Positions 47,738 to 58,600 of a stretch of DNA of 64,000 nt are shown one piece after another. Position 1 is the first letter of the stretch; each line of letters opens with the position of its first letter. The notes beneath the pieces are model-generated. The model was not told where the DNA came from. It ran no database searches and saw nothing but the letters and a program-made list of their open reading frames with translations. This stretch comes from Omphiscola glabra. Lineage: Eukaryota > Mollusca > Gastropoda > Lymnaeidae. The stretch is from assembly GCA_964017045.1 (NCBI GenBank), contig OZ024810.1, positions 15,116,704-15,180,703 on the forward strand. The letters are read 5' to 3'. Made by a program: the position numbers and the translations under genes.

Positions 47738-48108
47738 CTAAGTTGGCCTATGTTGGCCTAGGTTGGCCTAGGTTGGCCTATGTTAGCCTTGGTTGGCCTG
47801 GGTTGACCGACGTTGGCTGAAGTTGGCCTAGGTTGGCCTAAGTTGGCCTGGGTTGACCTGGGTTGACCGAAGTTAGCCTGGGTTGGCCTAGGTTGGTCTA
47901 TGTTGGACTGAGTTGGCCTAGGTCTGGGTTGGCCTGGGTTGGCCTAAGTTTGCCTGGGTTGGTTTAAGTTGGCCTAAGTTGGCCTAGGTTGGCCTAATTT
48001 GGCTTAGGTTGGCCTAGTTTGGCCTGGGTTGGCCTAGGTAGACCTAAGTTGGCCTGGGTTGGCCTAGGTTGGCCAGGGTTGGCCTAGGTTGGCCTTGGTA
48101 AGCCTATG
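47738..48108. repeat. 10-bp minisatellite, about 36 copies
   Basis: Unit ttggcctagg with many variants. It lies just downstream of the stop of the peptidase-like exon. Confidence 0.9.
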
Positions 48109-48220
48109 CGCTTTGACCAGATTATTTCATGTAATTATTCCCGGTGGGAGTGGGGGTACCATTGGATTATGTATGTCGCACTCAATATTATAGGCTTGTG
48201 AGCTTACACAAATTAATGAC

Positions 48221-49124
48221 CTAAGTAGTTGGCGCTATGGCAGAACTGACTCTGACATATACAGGATCTAGTGTAAACATAAGCCTTCTATCACAAAATG
48301 ACCGCTTGATATGATGAGTCAGCGCCTCCAGTGTGTCAACTTCAATGATGCAGGCCTTGCCGTCGGCTGTCGGTTTACCATCGGGACCACACGAATGGGA
48401 ATCACAAAAGTAAAACAATTCTTCGTAACTGATCACAGCCATCGCTTTGTTACCTGCGATAAAAATCCCAGAAGTGTGATCTTGGAACAGCACATGTAAA
48501 GAGGCGAGCAGAGTTTTACCTGGGCCATCTTCAGAATTTCTGGGATTATCATTATCCATCAAGCTTCCAAACAGGGGAGACTCCTCTGCGTAATGTAAGG
48601 TGAACACTTTTTCAAAGAGAACAACGCAGTTCTTAACGACATTAAAGTCCGTCACATGCAGAAATCGCCCAGGAACGCTGTGGCCAACGTCGGCCATCTC
48701 AGGATGACTAAAGATGTATTGTTTGTGCAGCACAGTACCGTACAAACGATGACCGCTCATCATGTTGTGAGTGACTATGTCCTTGGTCCACTGTGATATC
48801 GGCAGGATGGACGCTCTCAGAATCATCGTCATAGCCATGGCACTGCACTGCATGCCACAGTACGGTCCTTTAAAGATAAATGGATCTCCCTGGTGAACAC
48901 GGGCCCTTAAAATGCGTGTATTGTTATTTATTGACAAGTATCCATATTGTAAGCTATCGTCAACACCATGAGATTGCATTCTGTTGATTTTGATCAAGTC
49001 AAGTTCTCCTGCACCGCTAGCGATTGGGGCACATTCTAACAGCTCCCTTTTGTGGAATAAACGTTTAATTTTCTCACTGAATGGTTGCGTTGCTGAAGTA
49101 ACTGTCTCCGTTTCCTTCTTGTTT
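48221..49124 (-). CDS. Cysteine-peptidase-like terminal exon, herpesvirus-tegument (C76) type deubiquitinase fold
   Basis: Open for about 300 codons to a TAG. Acceptor TGTTTCAACAG at 49125 is entered in phase 2; no ATG lies upstream of the domain within the exon until RMQSHGV. Counting from IKINRMQ as residues 2-8, the likely active site is HQGDPF (Gln36, oxyanion), GPYCGMQC (Cys51, with Cys47 the alternative) and FCDSHSCG (Asp199, His201). Gln, Cys and an Asp-x-His pair, in this order and at this spacing, are typical of the USP-like domain at the N-terminus of herpesvirus large tegument proteins, which removes ubiquitin (family knowledge). Similarity is by motif only. It is spliced in frame after the Ig and transmembrane exons through the microexon at 49786, which would put the domain in the cytosol. 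It could instead be a separate virus- or transposon-derived gene starting at the internal Met. Confidence 0.65.
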
Positions 49125-49612
49125 CTGTTGAAACATAGGCAAGCCCATATATTTATGTTTCAACATTTGCCTCCAAAGCAATCAAATGCGTTAAATAGAG
49201 TTTGACCGATCAGTTTAATTAAAATAATTAAAATATTCATGTCAGGCAAGTCTAAATTCTAATGCCATTATGACCTTTTACCCTTGTTGCTAATCATGAA
49301 ATCCGTTTAAATTTTAAAACTCTACCACGTTATCAAATTATGTTAATAGTCTTTCAAGAAGAAAAAAAAAAGTATTTATATTTTTCTTGAAATAAATTAG
49401 TTATATATATTAAAATATTTGAAGAGCTTGGTACGCATCACACTCAATGGTTTAAAAGGAACTTTTAATCCCTTAGTAAGTTAAAAGTCGTAATTTTTAA
49501 AAGACATAATTGAAATCTCACAAATTTCTTTTTAAAACGCTTTTTAAAAAAAAATATAATGTTGAGATTCTTTATAAGAACACATAACTCCACTTTCTAG
49601 TTTTAGATAAAT

Positions 49613-49770
49613 TCATAGCTAACAGGTCATGTCTCGTATCAAAGGGCAGGTCTCTGAGATAGATAAGCTCATAGCTATCAGGGCAATTCTCTTAATTAAA
49701 GGGCAGGTCTCTGAGATAGATAAGCGCATAACTATCAGGGCATGTCTCGTAACAAAGTGCAAGTCTCTGA
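49613..49770. repeat. 57-bp tandem repeat, 3 copies
   Basis: Unit containing gggcaggtctctgagataga + taagctcatagctatcagg. Ends 15 bp from the microexon at 49786. Confidence 0.8.
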
Positions 49771-49785
49771 GATGTTACAACTTAC

Positions 49786-49798
49786 AATTTCGTCTTCG
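49786..49798 (-). CDS. Gene A 13-nt microexon, phase 1 to 2
   Basis: Acceptor ATATTTTTCTCAACAG and donor AATT|GTAAGT are both strong. Entered in phase 1 from the transmembrane exon it gives Ala-Lys-Thr-Lys and leaves in phase 2. Phase 2 is what both the peptidase-like exon (49124) and the microexon at 41729 need, so it is a possible switch point for alternative tails. Confidence 0.6.
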
Positions 49799-50079
49799 CT
49801 GTTGAGAAAAATATATATGTGAATAAATAACACTATCTGAATTTTAATTCAAATAGAAATTGCAACATGTACACACAATCTGATCAACGCAGCATTTATC
49901 TTTGATGAAAGAATTACATGGTTTGGTTGTTCACCACCAGCCTTCTATAAATTTAAAAACAAGAAGCTGAATCAAAATTTTTTTTAAAATTGAATAAAAT
50001 TCATCAATGCAAACAATGTGCATGAGACGATAAAATTTTTTTTAATAAAATCATTCAATTTATTAATGTATGCAAATCA

Positions 50080-50545
50080 CCCCCTCCACACTCCTCCCAA
50101 AAAAAAAAAAAACTCCCCAAAATAAAATCAAGGAAACAACCCCACGCACAAACAACAACCCACAAACAACTACCCACAAACAAACCCCCCCACCCACTCA
50201 CAAACAACAGCCCATGAACAAACAACAACACATGAACAAACTACAACCCACGCACAAACAACAACCCACAAAGAAACAGCAAACCACTCACAAACAACAA
50301 CAACCCGCAAACAAACAGCAAACCACTCCCAAACAACAACAACCCGCAAACAAACAGCAAACCACCCCCAAACAACAACCCGCAAACAAACAGCAAACCA
50401 CTCCCAAACAACAACCCGCAAACAAAGAGCAAACCACTCCCAAACAACAACAACCCACAAACAAACAGCAAACCACCCCCAAACAACAACCCACAAACTA
50501 ACAGCAAACCACTCACAAACAACAACCCATAACCACACAGACGTT
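50080..50545. repeat. A/C-rich 36-39 bp minisatellite
   Basis: Unit caaacaacaacaacccgcaa + acaaacagcaaaccactcc. Frames reading QQTTPKQQPANK or VVCEWFAVCL are artefacts. Confidence 0.9.
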
Positions 50546-50944
50546 GACAAAAAATTGATTTGAAAAATTTCACACGTAATTCAACTCGTTTTTAAGTAAA
50601 TTAGCCAAGAATCAAGGTACGACTTAGAGAAATATTTTCAGAAAGCAATCACACCAAAGTCACATCAAAAAAAAATTTAAACACAATTTTAGAATTGAAG
50701 TGGCTATAGGTACACGGGTATTAGAATTGGAGGCTGGGATTAAAAAAACGATTAAAAATAATATTGTTGGATTTGTAAGACCAAATGAGGTATCAAATGA
50801 AAGATAATTGAATGTACTATACGTTTGAAATGTTAATGCTTCAGTTTTACTAAAATAAACTACCACAAATGACATCCGAAAAGCATTGAGCTTAATGGTA
50901 CCCGGGTGCAAATGACGGCGCTGTGTGTCCGGGTACATTGCTAT

Positions 50945-51132
50945 ATAATCCATAAGGCAGGAGTGAACAACCCATAAGGCCGGAGTGGTCAACTCAAAAG
51001 GCAGGAGTGGACAACCCATAAGGCAGAAGGGGACAACCCATAAGGCAGGATTGGACAACCCATACGGCAGGAGTGGACAACCCATAAGGCAGGAGTAGAC
51101 AACACGTAAGTCAGGAGTGGACAAACCATGAG
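50945..51132. repeat. 22-bp minisatellite, about 8 copies
   Basis: Unit cccataaggcaggagtggac + aa. Confidence 0.85.
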
Positions 51133-51549
51133 GCCCCACGGGTCACTTCTCCAGCGAAAAAACGCATGGTGTTAAAATATTAAAACAAAACACCCACTAA
51201 GTGCTGTGTAGATTTAATTATCTTTGCTCATTGCACCAAAGTAAAGTGAATAAAGAGAAAGTAGAATGAAACTAAAATGATATTTGCTTACATTTTGTCT
51301 CAGTTTTAAAAATTGATTTCTTGCTATGCGGAACAGAGGATACATACATTAACTGTTTGTCCTAAGCGGGCCGCTAGATTTGCCGCGATGGTCGGCCGAT
51401 TGGCAACTCCATGTCTAAAGTGTGGACAGAACCCACAGAGATTGTTTTGTTTTTTTTTAAATCAAATTTGTATTCAGGTTTTAGTTTCAAAATGTATCAT
51501 CACATAAAAGTCAACCAGTAAAAACACCTTGTTCACATGTTGAAAAAAC

Positions 51550-51836
51550 CGGTGAGCAGGGCCGGAGGACAGGACCGGTGGACAGGGCCGGAGGACAGGG
51601 TCGGTGGACAGGGCCGGTGGACAGGGCCGGAGGACAGGGCCGGTGGACAGGGCCGGTGGACAGGGCTAGTGGACAGGGCCGGACGACAGGGCCGGTGGAC
51701 AGGGCCTGTGGACAGGGCCGGTGGACAGGGCCGAAGGACAGGGCTGGTGGACAGGGCCGGAGGACTGGGCAGGTGGACAGAGCCGGAGGACAGTGCCGGT
51801 GGACAGGGCCGAAGGACGGGGCCGGTGGGCAAAACC
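51550..51836. repeat. 13-bp GC-rich minisatellite, about 22 copies
   Basis: Unit acagggccggtgg. Frames on both strands reading GGQGRWTGP or PALSTGPVHR are artefacts. Confidence 0.9.
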
Positions 51837-52124
51837 TGCCATTTTTTATAACTATTTGCGTGACTCAGCTCACGTCTCGTAGCGATAGTTCAGCAATGTT
51901 AATTAGTGTTTTCTTTATGCACAATTAACATGTGACCTGATACACAATTAGTTGACTAATAACTAGAAGTCCGCCGTACGCCTCCCACACCACCACACCG
52001 AACTTGAAAATCAGGTAAGGATAACAACAACAGGACAGTAAACAACAAGGCGACTTTATGTAGTCAGCGTAATTCAAACACGCTTATTTGTAGTGGATGC
52101 ACAAAATGCCTCATGCCTACTTAC

Positions 52125-52220
52125 CACATTTTATGACACCAATTACAGCAAGCACAAAGACAAGGGCGGCTACTCCTGCCAGAATATTGACTGTGGGGCT
52201 TGCCTGGTCGGCCCCTTCGT
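52125..52220 (-). CDS. Gene A transmembrane exon, phase 1-1 (96 nt)
   Basis: Acceptor TTACTGTTAACAG, donor TGTG|GTAAGT. In phase 1 it encodes a short stalk EGADQASPT, then a single hydrophobic helix (VNILAGVAALVFVLAVIGVI, 20 residues) and a Lys-Cys stop-transfer end. This is the usual layout after Ig exons of single-pass receptors, giving an outside N-terminus and cytosolic tail. Length, phase and hydrophobicity agree. Confidence 0.85.
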
Positions 52221-52706
52221 CTGTTAACAGTAACATTTTCTCTCATTATGAAAGGTTAAATTTTACATTAAGGCTCTAAACGCGGTACAAAGTCAACCAT
52301 GTATGACAATATATATATATGTATATAATAACTAAAAACTTCTTAATATCAGTATCCAAAAGTTGATTTCTTACTCTCCAAATAATGTAGATATTAAATT
52401 CTAATTAATTTTATTTTTCTGATTTGATATGAAAAAAGCTTCTTATATTCAGATTGCACAAAATTTATTTTTCAATTTATCTTATCCCTATCCCACAATC
52501 TTCCCCACCCCGACTCATCCCTGACCCCACCATCTATCCCACCAGGTTCCCTTACTTCACCTCTACCCCACCCCGCCACTCCAACAAGGATAAATATATG
52601 CATGGAGTTGTACTAAACCCCCAGCCCAGGAAAGGGTTGTACAAAAGAAACCTCCCCCCCCCCCCGGCCCAAAGGACTTTTGAAAACGCATAACGCGCAC
52701 GGTTAC

Positions 52707-52726
52707 CTCATGAATTTCTCATCTTC
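52707..52726 (-). CDS. Candidate 20-nt cassette exon that would stop translation
   Basis: Acceptor ATTTTTCTTCGCAG is strong; donor TGAG|GTAACC is fair. Entered in phase 1 from the Ig exon it reads Arg-Arg-stop before the membrane helix. If ever used, it would give a soluble Ig protein or an unstable mRNA. It may be a decoy. Confidence 0.25.
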
Positions 52727-53158
52727 CTGCGAAGAAAAATTTCACCCATCAATGTTCATGAATGTTTATTGATTGAATCGGAAACAACAATTTGAAATAG
52801 GCCGACTAATAACACATATTGCAGTTGTATATAGTGGTACACTATAGCACTGAGGTGTATCTCAGGGACGATGAAAATTAACAGATTTCAACATTGTGTA
52901 CTCTAATATCTTGAGAAGTGGCGTCACAAGTATTGTGTCACTCACTGCGGCACGCTCATGGTGTAACACCCCCCCCCCTCCGGACTACGCCCGTGGAACT
53001 CCTCGGAGTTAGTCTACTCTGGTTAATCTTTAATCTGAAGTACGCTAGTTTACTATTTAACTTAAATCTATTTTCTAACTAGTCTTTTTGACGTTAACCC
53101 TTGGGAGGTGTCACTCGGTGCACTCCTTGCTACCGGTGCACACCACGCTACCACCCGG

Positions 53159-53349
53159 CAGTGGCGTAGCGAGCTTAACTCGCGCCTGGGGCACAATACC
53201 TTTTTAGCGCCCCCCAATACCTTTTTAGCGCCCCCCCCCCTATTCGAAAACCATTCAATATTATAGTAAAATATACCATTTGGCGCCCCATTGTGAGTAG
53301 CGCACGGGGCATGATGCCCCCCTTGCCCCCCCCCCTCACTACGCCACTG
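53159..53349. mobile_element. hAT-like MITE, CAGTGGCGTAGC family, with perfect target duplication
   Basis: A 191-bp element starting CAGTGGCGTAGCGAG and ending CTCACTACGCCACTG. The flanks 53151-53158 and 53350-53357 are both ccacccgg, an exact 8-bp duplication. It is probably the youngest copy here. It lies in the intron between the Ig and transmembrane exons. Confidence 0.85.
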
Positions 53350-53478
53350 CCACCCGGTGCACCCCTAACTACCCCCAAGCGACAGAAAGGATCTTGAGTA
53401 ATTTTTTGTGTTTAAAAATTCTAAAGATGTCAATTGGTGTTTGAATAAAACCTTTCAGTGAGAACATTTAGTACTTAC

Positions 53479-53793
53479 GATACACAAGAATGTTGCTGCA
53501 AGGCTCAGCTGGAACTGTTGTCGTCCCACTTTGGCAACGGAAGCTCGTTAAATCATTCCACGGGATGGTCGTTTCGAACACTTGTAGTGTGCTGTTAAAT
53601 GCGTCACCAACTTTGACTAACATCGCTGCAAACCCCCGTTTTTTCACGACACCGGTGCAGTTTTGAGGACAAGTCATCAGCTCAAAATCCCTAGCACTCC
53701 TTTGTTGTTTGGCAAACCATCGAAAATTGTCAGTGTCCATAATACAGGATAAATTGAAAGAATGCCCTTCCATTACTTCTAACACACACTCAC
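53479..53793 (-). CDS. Gene A immunoglobulin-domain exon, phase 1-1 (315 nt)
   Basis: Acceptor TTTTTTTTTAATGTTGACAG, donor TATC|GTAAGT. It encodes one Ig-like domain: ECVLEVMEGHSFNLSCIM (B-strand Cys), DTDNFRWF (core Trp) and LTSFRCQSG (F-strand Cys). Four further Cys (in ECV, MTCPQNC, AEPC) could form extra disulphides. N-glycosylation sequons are NLS, NCT and NST. Symmetric phase-1 Ig exons are standard in metazoan receptors. An in-frame ATG at 53840-53842 would give MLCVAAFNKYFFLMLT, which could pass for a signal peptide with no intron. I prefer splicing because the pyrimidine tract is excellent. No close family recognised. Confidence 0.8.
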
Positions 53794-54348
53794 CTGTCAA
53801 CATTAAAAAAAAATATTTGTTGAATGCTGCTACACACAACATTTTATAGCCAGCGGCGTAATTGAAAGGAGGAATTTGGGGGGGGGGGGGACGCAGGTGT
53901 GAGTTAATTCGTTTAAAATCATTTTTTTAATGGTTAATACAGATTCATAGTAGTTTACCTTTAAACCCGTTAAATAGCAGTAAACTTTAAAATTTTTGTC
54001 GGGATTCCATTTTTCATTAAAGCAAATGTAGTTTTAAAACGAGCTAATTGCAAGTGTTTGCTATAGATTAAAGGAAGTGAAGAGTGTTTAGAACAAATAT
54101 AAAAATCATAGAAATTATAGTGCTGAAAGGGGGGGGGGGGGGGCAATTCAGAAAGTGGGTTATTTTTAGCTTTCTGGATAATATATGTTGTAAGGGTGGG
54201 GCTCCGAGGGGAGATATCAAGGTCAAGGGGAAAATACGGCATACGAGAAATGAAGATGATATCTATAGAGTCATTACATCTTCTTTACAAAACGCTTTGC
54301 ATGAATTTGCAAAATAAATTAAACCAGGGCTTAAACGAGTACTAGGCT

Positions 54349-54386
<38 letters not shown>

Positions 54387-55052
54387 AACGGATACGGAGA
54401 TATTTTTAGAAAATACCCCGTATGTCCAAGTGTTACACAGACACGAAAAGCGGTAACTTTCGATTTATCACTAGCCTACAGACAGGGATATACCCTACCT
54501 GTCGACCTTTAAAGGAATAGGCCGAAAAACCAGAATGAATAAAAAAAATATAGATAAGAGATAATAATAGAATACTGTGGAGGGTTCAGACCTTGGTAGT
54601 CGACCTGTTTCCTACATGGGTAGGGGGGGGGGTCAAGGTAACGGACCAACGGTTAATGTCCATTTAAACGGAAGGTGGGCTTTACAACATTTTAGTGTCA
54701 GTCCCATTGCCCCGGGACGACTGTTGCGGAGTTGGGTTATGACAAGATACACGGTGGGATAATGAAGGGGGTCACTGTAACTGTTAGTGTCAGTCCGGAC
54801 CGGGCGAAAACTGACCAACGGTCAAGCGGGTCAGATTGCCCCGGGACAACCGTTAGGTGCTGGTTTATGACCAATTACACGTTGGGAAAATTTAAGTGCC
54901 TGAGATTTAGTAATAAGATTGAATCCCTGGGAAGAAATCTCTAGGGAGGCGGGACTTATAAAAGGGATAGTTGAACGGGACTGGAGAACTCAGCCGGTGA
55001 GGCAAGTGGACAGACAGGAGAAATGTGAGAACTTGGCTTTATTTAAAGTTAC
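53794..55052. other. Upstream of the Ig exon; no further exon found
   Basis: Contains cagcggcgtaattg at 53852 (one end of a CAGTGGCGTAGC-family element), G runs at 53878 and 54129, and poly(T) at 54351-54384. The signal-peptide exon of gene A is expected here or further right, but was not found. Confidence 0.4.
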
Positions 55053-56390
55053 TTGACAAATCATGTATATGCGTCACACTTCAACTTTAATTTTGGTTAT
55101 GGGATGAGAAGTTTTGGTTGCACATTACTCTACACCGGATATAGCACTGAGAACAGACTAGATCTGGCGCTAAACTCATCAGCGTCTCTCGATTTCAAGA
55201 ACAGATTGGAAGTTCTTGGCGAGGTCAAAAGTGATCACATCCCAATACTGTTATATATTGAACTAGGTACGGTCAACGCACTATTCGAAAAGTGACATTG
55301 GTAGTTCCGCGGAGCTAGCTGGCAGAGGTACGAGACCGAAACGAGGGGCCAATCTCGCTTCGGTAGATGTAGAATCCGGTGACATCGATGTCATGTACGA
55401 GAGGTTTAGTTGCGCGATACTTGATATTGCCAGAAAGACAATTCCAAGAGCGAATGAGAAGCTAAAATTTAGAACTTTTTGAAGAAGAGTCTAAATGATA
55501 TTGTGAAATGCAGAGCGAATGCAAGGAAAAAATGGTTCAAAAGGAAAACACCGGCTGATTGTGCGGAGTATAACAAACAAGCGGCCAAACTCCGTGAAGC
55601 GGTATTAAAAGCGAAAAAAACGGCCAAGGGAGTGGGCACGCGTGGAAAACTATAACCTTGCAGCCGGGCGATAGGTTTAGCGACTCAATGCTAATCTTTT
55701 GCATAGGGTAGGCAGAAAAATAAAAAGCCAGAAAACCAATAGATTGCACTCTGGCGAGTAGGACTAAGTGTGCACGGACGCTCAACAAACACTTCGCAAA
55801 AGTGAACAAACAAATGCCGGAGAGACCCTTGAAAGCCGAGTTATCAATATTTCATTGCACCTTTTACTTTGAACAAATTTTAAATGGCATAAGATAGTGG
55901 CAAGTAGCTAGTGCAGCAGGTCATTACAAAAATTCCTATTTCCACAGATGGAAAACTAGGCGAACTTCCGTTGAAATATCACCCAATATTTCCAACGTAA
56001 TGCTTTGGGAAAATAGCAGATTGAATAGTAAACGCGCGGCTCTAGTGGCGCTTAGAAGCAGATAAGAGCTTACCACGTAAACGAGGGTGACGCCAGCAGA
56101 TGGGCCAAGTTACCCGATTTGTCCAAAGGATTATCATTGAACTCCAGATGAGAAATCATACGGTAGCAACATTCTTTGACCTCTAACAGGCATATTTACA
56201 ACGTGTTTTGCATGAGCTTTATGTACACAATTTAGATTTTTGTGGGAAAGGGCTTGATGGAGTTAACAATGGTCAACGCCATTCTGGAAACAGTAGACGA
56301 CATCCCTGCACGTGGCGTCGTGGTCATCCTCCAATGGGTTCCTTGTCACATTTAGGTGTCGGTAGAAAACCTAACCGCTGAGTGCCCCAA
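55053..56390 (+). pseudogene. Degenerate non-LTR retrotransposon (LINE) remnant
   Basis: Three conserved pieces in order, broken by stops and frameshifts. First, the end of an AP-type endonuclease (LDLALNSSASLDFKN, then KSDHIPILL). Second, the basic linker (KCRANARKKWFKRKTPADCAEYNK, read in parts, then AKLREAVLKAKK). Third, an RNase H-like end (ARGVVVILQWVPCHI, ENLTAECPNTV). Most of the reverse transcriptase is lost. RNase H after RT suggests an I- or Jockey-like clade, which is inference. Confidence 0.6.
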
Positions 56391-56399
56391 TACAGTGTG

Positions 56400-58236
56400 A
56401 GCGGTTCGACACGTCAGACTTTTGATGAAGCTCGACTGTGATGTAAGGTTACAAGAGTCTAGGCTCAGCCGTACACGAAATTGAAAAATCTGATTGGAGC
56501 GGACATTCTGTGAGAATTTAAGACAACAGACTACCTCAATAGCTAATGTAAGGGGGACTATCCAATGGTATACGCTTAGTTGTAGGGAAAACATTTCTAA
56601 GACGGAGACGTTTGTCTCAATGCTACACAAAGTCTACAGTACAGCTGATGCAGAATAAATAGAGATGAAATCGTCTTCGTCTTGTCGACGGACGAACCTC
56701 ACTTTTTAATCTATCATAAAACGTGACAAATGTAATACTTACTCATGTTCTAATCAATACACTTATTACGGCAATCCGTGAAGAAAGAATGGGATGGTCG
56801 GAACGAATTCACCTTATTGTCAATTATCTTATAAGTTTAGATCACCTTAACTTAACACAACGGATATAGCTTATCAACTGGTCTCTCGATCCAATGAGTC
56901 AACTAGACATTGCAGATGACTGCGTCGATTAGCCAGTGAGAGTTACATATTGACTCTGGAATGTGTGATCATTAGTACCGATCGTCCGGCACACCATACT
57001 TCCTGATGCTCGTGTCATTCCCTAAAGATCTTAGGTACGTCCGGAATGGACATGATTGCTAACATGATTGGCACAAATACATATCGTCGAATAAATTAAG
57101 CCTACGAGTGGCGCATACATTTACAAGATGAGGTTTAAAGATGATTTATTTCATATGTTACGACATACATATAACATAAAAATAAAATTAATTAAAAATG
57201 GCAACGTTTTCAATTTTTGTATCGGACCACATAGGTCCCGAGCTTCCACGCAAAAAATAAATATATAAAAGTAATACAAAAAATATTAATGATAATTTTT
57301 GGAAAATATGAGCAGGATAATATTTCATTGAATTGTATCATATACATTCTCTTACTATGATTTGTTTTTAGCCATCACATCAATTTAGCAAAGATTGATA
57401 TTAAAATAGTTTTTAATTATATTAATTTTACATCAATTCATTATTTCTAATTTTTTCCCGAAAACATGAATGGGGTAATTCTATTCTTCCCCATTTTGTT
57501 TGTCTCCAGTGTAAAATAATTAAACAAGCCCTGAAAAGGAGTTTTTTTTTAAAAAATGCTTTATAAGATGTAATATCGAGGAATGGAGGATGGGCTGAAA
57601 ATTTGACAAACCATGCATTCAAAAAGTATTGCACTTTATAAGGAACACAATTAGTGCCGCCCCTCCCCCCCCCCAAAGCTCGCAACCGTTCATTTTGTTC
57701 ACACCCCTGAACTATATTAATATTCAAAAGTCCCACCAGCATTGAGACAACAGATTAATTTCACCAACTCTTTCAGAAAAACAAAATAAAATATTACGCT
57801 CCAAAAGCGCTTGCGACATATATTTTTTTTTAAAATTTCAGTTAGTGCATTTATCGGGAATTTCATTTTATTTTTCCCTTGAAAACAGGGAAACTGTTGT
57901 TCTTTTTTTTTTTTTTTTTCCTTTTTTTTCGGGGGGGGGGGATGGGGGGTGGGTGGGTGGTGTGGAGGCTGAAATTAATAATAATGTGTTGTCACCGGCA
58001 ACGAGTCTATGAGCCAAGTTTCAGCTTGATTGATTGATTTGCTTCTATTGCCTCAGGCCTTCTAACCCCCAGTGCATGATACCCTCACTCAGTTACTCTT
58101 GTAACCAGTGAAGTATCCTCATCAACACCAGGCACAGACACATTGCAAATCCCATCTACATTCATAGCAGCCATAATGATCAATAAATTGATCGTGGGAA
58201 CTTAATATATAGAAGAAGAAGAAGAATTTTATGCCA
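56400..58236. other. No gene seen
   Basis: AT-rich, with T and G runs at 57902-57955. An isolated perfect donor (ATGA|GTAAGT, minus, 56750) has no open exon behind it. Confidence 0.45.
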
Positions 58237-58507
58237 GTTTGCCAGCCAGCCAACCAGCCAGCCAACCAGCCAGCCAACCAGCCAGCCAACCAGCCAGCCA
58301 ACCAGCCAGCCAACCAGCCAGCCAACCAGCCAGCCAACCAGCCAGCCAACCAGCCAGCCAGCCAGCCAGCCAGCCAACCAGCCAGCCAACCAGCCAGCCA
58401 ACCAGCCAGCCAACCAGCCAGCCAACCAGCCAGCCAACCAGCCAGCCAACCAGCCAGCCAACCAGCCAGCCAACCAGCCAGCCAACCAGCCAGCCAACCA
58501 GGCAGCC
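58237..58507. repeat. (CCAG/CCAA)n microsatellite, 4-bp and 12-bp periods
   Basis: Almost perfect ccagccagccaa. All frames open on both strands (GWLAGWLV and QPANQPAS peptides); these are artefacts. It ends 82 bp before the start codon of gene B. Confidence 0.95.
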
Positions 58508-58564
58508 AACCACCCACGAAAAAAAAAGCGAAGTTAATATAAAGAATTTAAAAACAACAACCCA

Positions 58565-58600
58565 CGAACACTTCCGGTATGTCTCAATATGGCTGCCGAA
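58565..58600 (+). promoter_or_regulatory. ETS-like and YY1-like motifs at the gene B start
   Basis: CTTCCGGT at 58571-58578 matches an ETS site, and AATATGGCTGCC overlaps the start codon like a downstream YY1 motif. This pairing is common at TATA-less metazoan promoters (family knowledge). Activity is inference. Confidence 0.35.

Larger units (their letters stand above)
430..53793 (-). other. Gene A: composite multi-exon gene model (Ig receptor with mini-exon tail and RS-repeat exon)
   Basis: Inferred gene span on the minus strand. Seen: about 25 open segments, each with an AG acceptor and GT donor, whose phases chain without a stop from the Ig exon (phase 1) through the transmembrane exon, two 13-nt microexons (1 to 2, 2 to 0), two exons returning to phase 1, seventeen exons of length divisible by 3 in phase 1, an adaptor (1 to 0), and two phase 0-0 exons. 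The first exon is not identified. The predicted tail is hydrophilic and rich in Lys, Arg, Ser, Gly and Asp. Not recognised as any named gene. It could be two genes: an Ig receptor ending at 48.2 kb, and a separate RS-rich gene starting somewhere above 40 kb. Confidence 0.5.

Noticed and set aside
50070..50573. Gln/Thr/Asn-rich and Val/Cys/Leu-rich frames
   Set aside because: A/C-rich minisatellite read on both strands.
51533..51928. GGQGRWTGP and PALSTGPVHR frames
   Set aside because: 13-bp minisatellite artefacts.
53822..53842. ATG at 53840 as true start of the Ig protein
   Set aside because: Possible, but the segment is better explained as a pyrimidine tract and acceptor; kept only as an alternative.
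56740..56775. Perfect donor ATGA|GTAAGT as first exon of gene A
   Set aside because: All frames before it contain stops, so it could supply only a Met and no signal peptide.
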